Positions 32,401-38,400 of a stretch of DNA of 64,000 bases are shown one piece after another; the first letter of the stretch is position 1, and the number at the start of each line of letters is the position of its first letter. The notes below the pieces were generated by a model. The model had not been told where the DNA came from, did no database searches, and saw only the letters and a program-made list of their open reading frames with translations. Origin of the DNA: Limnohabitans planktonicus II-D5 (GTDB taxonomy: Bacteria; Pseudomonadota; Gammaproteobacteria; Burkholderiales; Burkholderiaceae_C); contig NZ_LFYT02000017.1 in the NCBI RefSeq assembly GCF_001270065.2, positions 28,278-92,277 on the forward strand, written 5' to 3'. A program made the translations under genes and the position numbers.

Positions 32401-35400
32401 CGGCTGGCAGCGCCATTGGAAGGGTGGCTGCGCCGACCACCTTGGACATGTCCCAAGGCCTGGCTTCGCTTGCGCCTGAAAAACTGGCCTTGCTGGCTTC
32501 GGTGAGCGTGGGCGATGTGCTGGGTGTGACCCACCAACTGCTGCGTTACAAAGGGCCGGTGGGGGATGCATCGGCCAGCGATTTCGCTTACACGACCGAG
32601 TTCAGCAACGCCTTGCAGTGGGAGGTGGTCACGCCCGTGGTGGCCGCCAACGCAGCTTCGCCCGTGGCCCTGAACGCCGCCAGCATTGTCTTGCATGAGG
32701 GCAGCGGCTACGGTGGGTACCGCTGGAAGTTGGCCGATGCCACGGTGGACTTGGCCCGAGCCGATTTCACGGATGAAACACGCTGGGAGAAGGTCAAGGC
32801 CGACTACGGTTTGTATGCGGTGGATAAGACGGATTTCAGTGTCAGTGCCAGTTCCTCAGGGACCTTGGAAATCCGCCGGGATGAGTCGGTTCGTGTGACG
32901 GTGGCAGGTGCTGAGGGGGCTTATGTCTATGTGGGCCCGGTGGACCCCACCACCCGCACGAAGGTATTTGCCGCGACCCAAGGCGAGTTGTTGTCGGCTC
33001 AGTTTTGGACAAACGTCAACCAGTGGCGTCGCATCAATCAGGCAGGCGGTCAGGCAGGCGGCCAGTTGTTCCGCCTCGACCCGGACAAGCAAGCCAACAG
33101 CGACAGCCATCTGTATGCGATCCGTCAGGACCTGCCGCAGCGCCTGACGGTGCAGGTCTTTGACCCGATCACCCTGGACATCGGCCAGGAAGTGTCGGCC
33201 CATGCCGGTGCAGGGGTGTCTCTGGAGTCGAACAAGGACCTCAAGATCCAGTCCATCAGCGGTGGTGCCGATGTCAGGCTGAGCGCCACAGGCCACATCG
33301 TGTCCACCTCCGGCAGTGTCACCCAGGTGGTTTCGGCAGGCGGCCACATGCAGCTGAACACCGCGGGCGGTCGCATCGGCAATGCAGCCTTGGGCGCGCT
33401 GGGCATTGAGGTGGGTGAGGGGCGTTTGCTCACGGCCTCTGCCAAGGGCGACATCCAGCTCCAGGCCATGACCCGCGGACTCAATGTGAACCGGATCGTG
33501 ACCTCCGAGGGCGCGGTCAGCATCACCGTGAACACCGGTGACCTCACCCTGGGGCGCATCGATGCCATGGGCAGCGTGCGGCTGCAGACGGCGCAAGGCA
33601 GCATCCGCAACGTCAATGACCCGGCGCTGGTGGCGCTGCCCAACATCACCAGCAGCGTGGGGGGCGTTGCCCTGCTGGCTTCGCAGGACATTGGCAGCGC
33701 GTCCTCGGGCCTTGTGGCACCCGCCCACCTGAACGTGCGCACCGGCGCGAACCGTCTGGACATGACGGCCGGCGGCAACGCGTGGGTGCGTCTGCTTGAC
33801 CCGGTCACCCTGGGTACCGTGAATGTGCAGCGCGGCGATCTCGATCTGATTGCCGTATCCGGCATGGACGTGGTGGAGCTGGGTCCCAAGCAGAGTTCGA
33901 TCCAGGTGTCTATGGGCCAAATGTCGGTCGATGCCACCGGTTCGCTGCAGCTGGCCCACGTCAACGTCCAGCAAGGGCTGGTGTTGCGCGCCACCGACGC
34001 CTTGACACTGCGCCAGTCCAGCGCCGCCATCATCACCCTGGACGGCAGGAAAGGCGTGACTGGCGAGAACTTGAGCGCCAGCACCGGCCTGAACGTGAGC
34101 GCCACCGGTGCGCTGTCGCTGGACACGGTGAACGTCTCGGCGGGCGCTGCCACGCTGAATGGCATGAGCACGGTGTCCTTGAACGCACTGACGGTGCAGG
34201 GTGCGCTGAACGCCACGGCCGCTGGCGCGCTCACGGCCAACCAACTTCTCAGCAGGAACGGTGCGATCACGTTCACCGGCAGCGCCGCAGTCACGGGTAA
34301 TGTGCTGAGCGCCAACATTGGCCTGAACGTGAGCGCCACCGATTCGCTCTCGCTGGACTCTGTGCACGTCTTGACGGGGGGCGCCACGCTCACCGGCATG
34401 AGCACGATGTGGCTGAACACGCTGGTGGTGCGCGATGCGCTGAATGCCACGGCCACCGGAGCGCTCACGGCCAACGGCCTTGAAAGCATGCACGGTGCGA
34501 TCACGCTGGCCGGCAGCGCCGCTGTCACGGGACATTTGCTGAGCGCCAGCACTGGCCTGACCGTGAACGCCGCCGGTGCGCTGTCGCTGGACACGGCGTA
34601 CGTCACGGCGGGCGGTGCCACGCTCACCGGCATGAGCACGGTGTCCTTGAACGAACTGACAGTGCGTGATGCGCTGAACGTCACGGCCACCGGCGCGCTC
34701 ACGGCCAAGCGCCTTGTGAGCCAGCTCAGCAGTATTTCCCTCACATCTTTGCAAGGGGCTATCGACTTGGATGACGTGCAGGCCAGCCAGGGCAGCGTGA
34801 ACCTCGCCGCTTGGGGTGACATCCTCAATGCCCGTGCCGACGACAGCACGTCGTTGGTGGCCGCCACCCTGCTGGCCAACAGCGCCACCGGCCAGATCGG
34901 CAGCAGCGCACGTTGGATGCAGGTGAGCGTGAACGGCTCGGTCACCCTGTCGGCCCATGACGATCTGCGTGTGCGCGCCAGCGGGGGCAGCCTGCACTTG
35001 GTCTCGGCCAGATCGCTCACCCAGGACGCATGGCTGTCGGCCAAGGACAGCATCGTCGCCTGGGGGAGCGATGACGGTGCCCGCATCGAAGCGGACCACA
35101 TCACGCTGCTTGCCGAGGAAGGCAGCCTGGGCACCGATGAGTTTGCGCTGCAAGTCAATCCACGCGGCACCCATTTGCTGGATGCGTCGGCGCTTGCGGG
35201 TGTTCACCTGACGGGCATGGTGGGCCCCTTGTATCTGGGCACGGTGCGGGCGCTTGCGGGCAACCTCCGTCTGCGCATGCGCGACACGGCCGACGCTGGC
35301 GAGGATCTGGTCCTCTCGGCGGGCACCGTGCTCAATGCCAGCGGCACGCTGGGCCTGTACGCGGCCGATGCGCTGAGGCAAGACGCGCTTGCACAGATCA

Positions 35401-38400
35401 GCGCAGACGGCGCGGTCGAGATTGCCGTGGACCTGGGCGACACCGGCAAGCAAGACGCAGGCGGTACCAGCCTGACCCTCTCGGGCACCGTGAGCGGCAG
35501 CAGCATCCGGGTGGCGGGTGGACGGGGCGATGACCTCATCACGCTGGACGCCACGCAATTGACCGGCCCCACCCAGGTGCTGGGTTCCTTGGACAGCCTG
35601 GCTGGTGGCGACGATGCCATCGTGTTGCATGCCTTGCCCCACACAACTGATCCGATCAGCGTTGACGGGCGCGGTGGCAGTGACCGCGTGACCTTGCAGT
35701 TGCAGGGTGACGCCATCGGCCTGGATGTGACGGTGCACGACACAGGCGACCTTCTGGATGGTGCCAATGTGCTGGCCATCGAGGGCAGCTCGTCGGCCGA
35801 TCACTTCCTGGTGCGCAGCAATTTCATCGCGCGGCTGGTGCCCGTGGCCATCGTGGACGGTCATGCCACCTCCTACCAGTCGCCTGTGCAGCGCATCAAC
35901 TACGACAGCACACAGACCGGACGTGTCGTGGTGATGGGTCTGAAGGGCGATGACCAATTCTTTGTGGATGACAACAGTGCGCTCATGACCCTGGATGGCG
36001 GCGAGGGCGATGACCGCTTCCAGTTTGGCCAGATGTTTGGCGCTGCCCGCGTGGCACCCCAGGTGGCCGAAGGTGACGAGGTCGAGACGGTGCAGACCAC
36101 GGTGGGCTTCCTGACCCGTGGCATCCACTATGCCACGGTGGCTTACGGCGGCACCGGAAACGACCAGTTCGTGGTGTACAGCAACGCGGCCGAACTCAAA
36201 CTCTTTGGCCAGGACGGGGATGACAATTTTGTGGTGCGCGCCTTTGTCATCCAGCAAACCCAGGGCTTGGCCACAGACAGCACCACCATCGACGGCGGCG
36301 GCGGCAATGACACCGTGGAATACAACATCAATGCGCCTTTGCGCATCGACGGTGGCGCGGGCATCAACAGCCTGACGGTGCTGGGCACCGAGGTCTCGGA
36401 CAACTTCGTCATCACCCGCGACGGCATCATGGGCGCGGGCCTGAATGTTGGCTACGCCAGCATCCAGCGCATCGAGGTCGACGGCCTCGAGGGCGATGAC
36501 CACTTTTTTGTTTTGAGCACCAAGGACGACATCGTCACCACCTTGATTGGCGGTGCAGGAAGCGACACCTTCGATGTGGGGGGCGATGTCACCGGCAAGA
36601 TCGTGGCCTTGAGCACCGAGGGGGCAAGCGCCTTTGTCAACCACGCGCTGGCCAGTGACGATCTGGGCTTCGATGGCGCTTTTGCCGAAGGCGTGCGTTT
36701 GAACGTGGCGGGTGATGCCGCCACCAGCCCCCTCCTCATCACCCAGACGGCCAGCAGCACCCGCGTGGTCAAGGGCGGTGGCCACGGTCAGGAGCAGGAC
36801 CACTACACCCTGTCCTTGGCCGCGGCCCGACCGCTCACCGCCACCACGGTGTATCTGGCGATCTCGGCTTCTTCCATCAACCGCGAGGGACTGGACGCCG
36901 GTGGCCAGCCGATCAAGCTGTCGCTTGACGGGGTGCATTTCGCGCAATCCCTGACCGTTCGCTTTGACGCCGAGGCCGCTGCGGGCAGTGCTTTTGACTG
37001 GGCGCGTGACATTCAGGTGCGCGTGCGGGTTCAGGCCGATGCGGCCCAACTGGGTGATGCCACGGCCATCATCAGTCACCGACTCATCAGCACGGACGCG
37101 GCTTTCAACCGTGCGGCACTGCCCAATCTGGAAGTGGCGGTGATGGATGCCACCGTGGCCGCGCCGCTTTTGGGTGAGGATGCGCAACATCTGCGCGTCA
37201 TGGCGGGCAGTGCGGGTGCGCAGTACACCGTGGCCCTGACCCAGCAGCCGTCTGTGGGTGAAACCGTCACCATGAGCTTGCGTACCGACAGCAGCTGGCT
37301 CACCCTGGCTTCGTCGCAGGCAGCGGGGCGTTTCACCGACCTGGGGCATGGCGAATATGCCTTGACCTTCAATCGGGACAATTGGGACCAGGGCGTGGTG
37401 ATCACGGTCAGCGGTCAGCAGGCTCCGACGCCGCGCAACCCTGTCTTCAAGGGCATCGTCCACAGCCTGGCCAGCGCGGGCGCAAGCGATCTGGTCTATG
37501 CGGGCACCACGGGCACCCGTACCGTGACGGTGGACACCCGCGACGCCCGTGTGGGCACTTTGGTCGTCACCGCCCCGGGCAACCGGGTGGTGGACGCGAA
37601 CCACAGCTATGACTACACCGTCGCCCTGAGTCGCCAGCCGACGGCGAATGTGCAAGTGAGCGTGCTCACCGATGGCCGCACCACGGTCAGCAGCCAGGAT
37701 TTGCGCCTGTCTTTGGTCGATGGCCAGCCGGTCGTCACCTTCACCGCCGACAACTGGAATTTGCCGATCACCCTGTCCCTGTCGGCTGTGGCAGGCACCT
37801 CCAGCGCCAACAGCCCGGTGCAGGCCTTCCCGGTGCAGGCGCACCTGGCGAATGGCGTGCAGGGGCCTTTGGTGATCGAAGGCGACAGCATCCCCGGCCG
37901 CGACCGCACGCTTTACCAGGGCGTGCGACTGCCCTCGGAGCGGGATGTGGCGCTGCCGCAGGCAAGCCCAGGCGCGCAAGCCTTCAGCGACAGCACCGAC
38001 ACGCTCCATGTTTACAACGACGGCAGCCGCGCCAACGACACAGGCCGTCTGGCCTCGCCCACTGAAGCCGGTAGCCTGGGCCTGGCCTCTGTTTACGGTG
38101 CCTCCCTGCAGGATCTGGGTGCCAGTTCCTTCGTCAACCTCTCGGGCCTGGGCATGGGGGGCAGTTTGACGCAGCTGCAAAGCAGCGCACCGGGTGCGCA
38201 GTCCCGCACCCTGGACGGAGGCATCACCTTGCGCAGCCTGGAAGTGCTGGATGTGATGCTGGGGCAGGGCGATGACACTTTCACCGTCGATGCCTTGCCC
38301 AGCGGGGCCATGACGCTGGTGCAAGGCGGTGGTGGCAGCGATCGTCTGGTGGCCACGGTGGGCGGCAGCACCGCGCTCAACCCCGCCGACGGCCTGGAGG

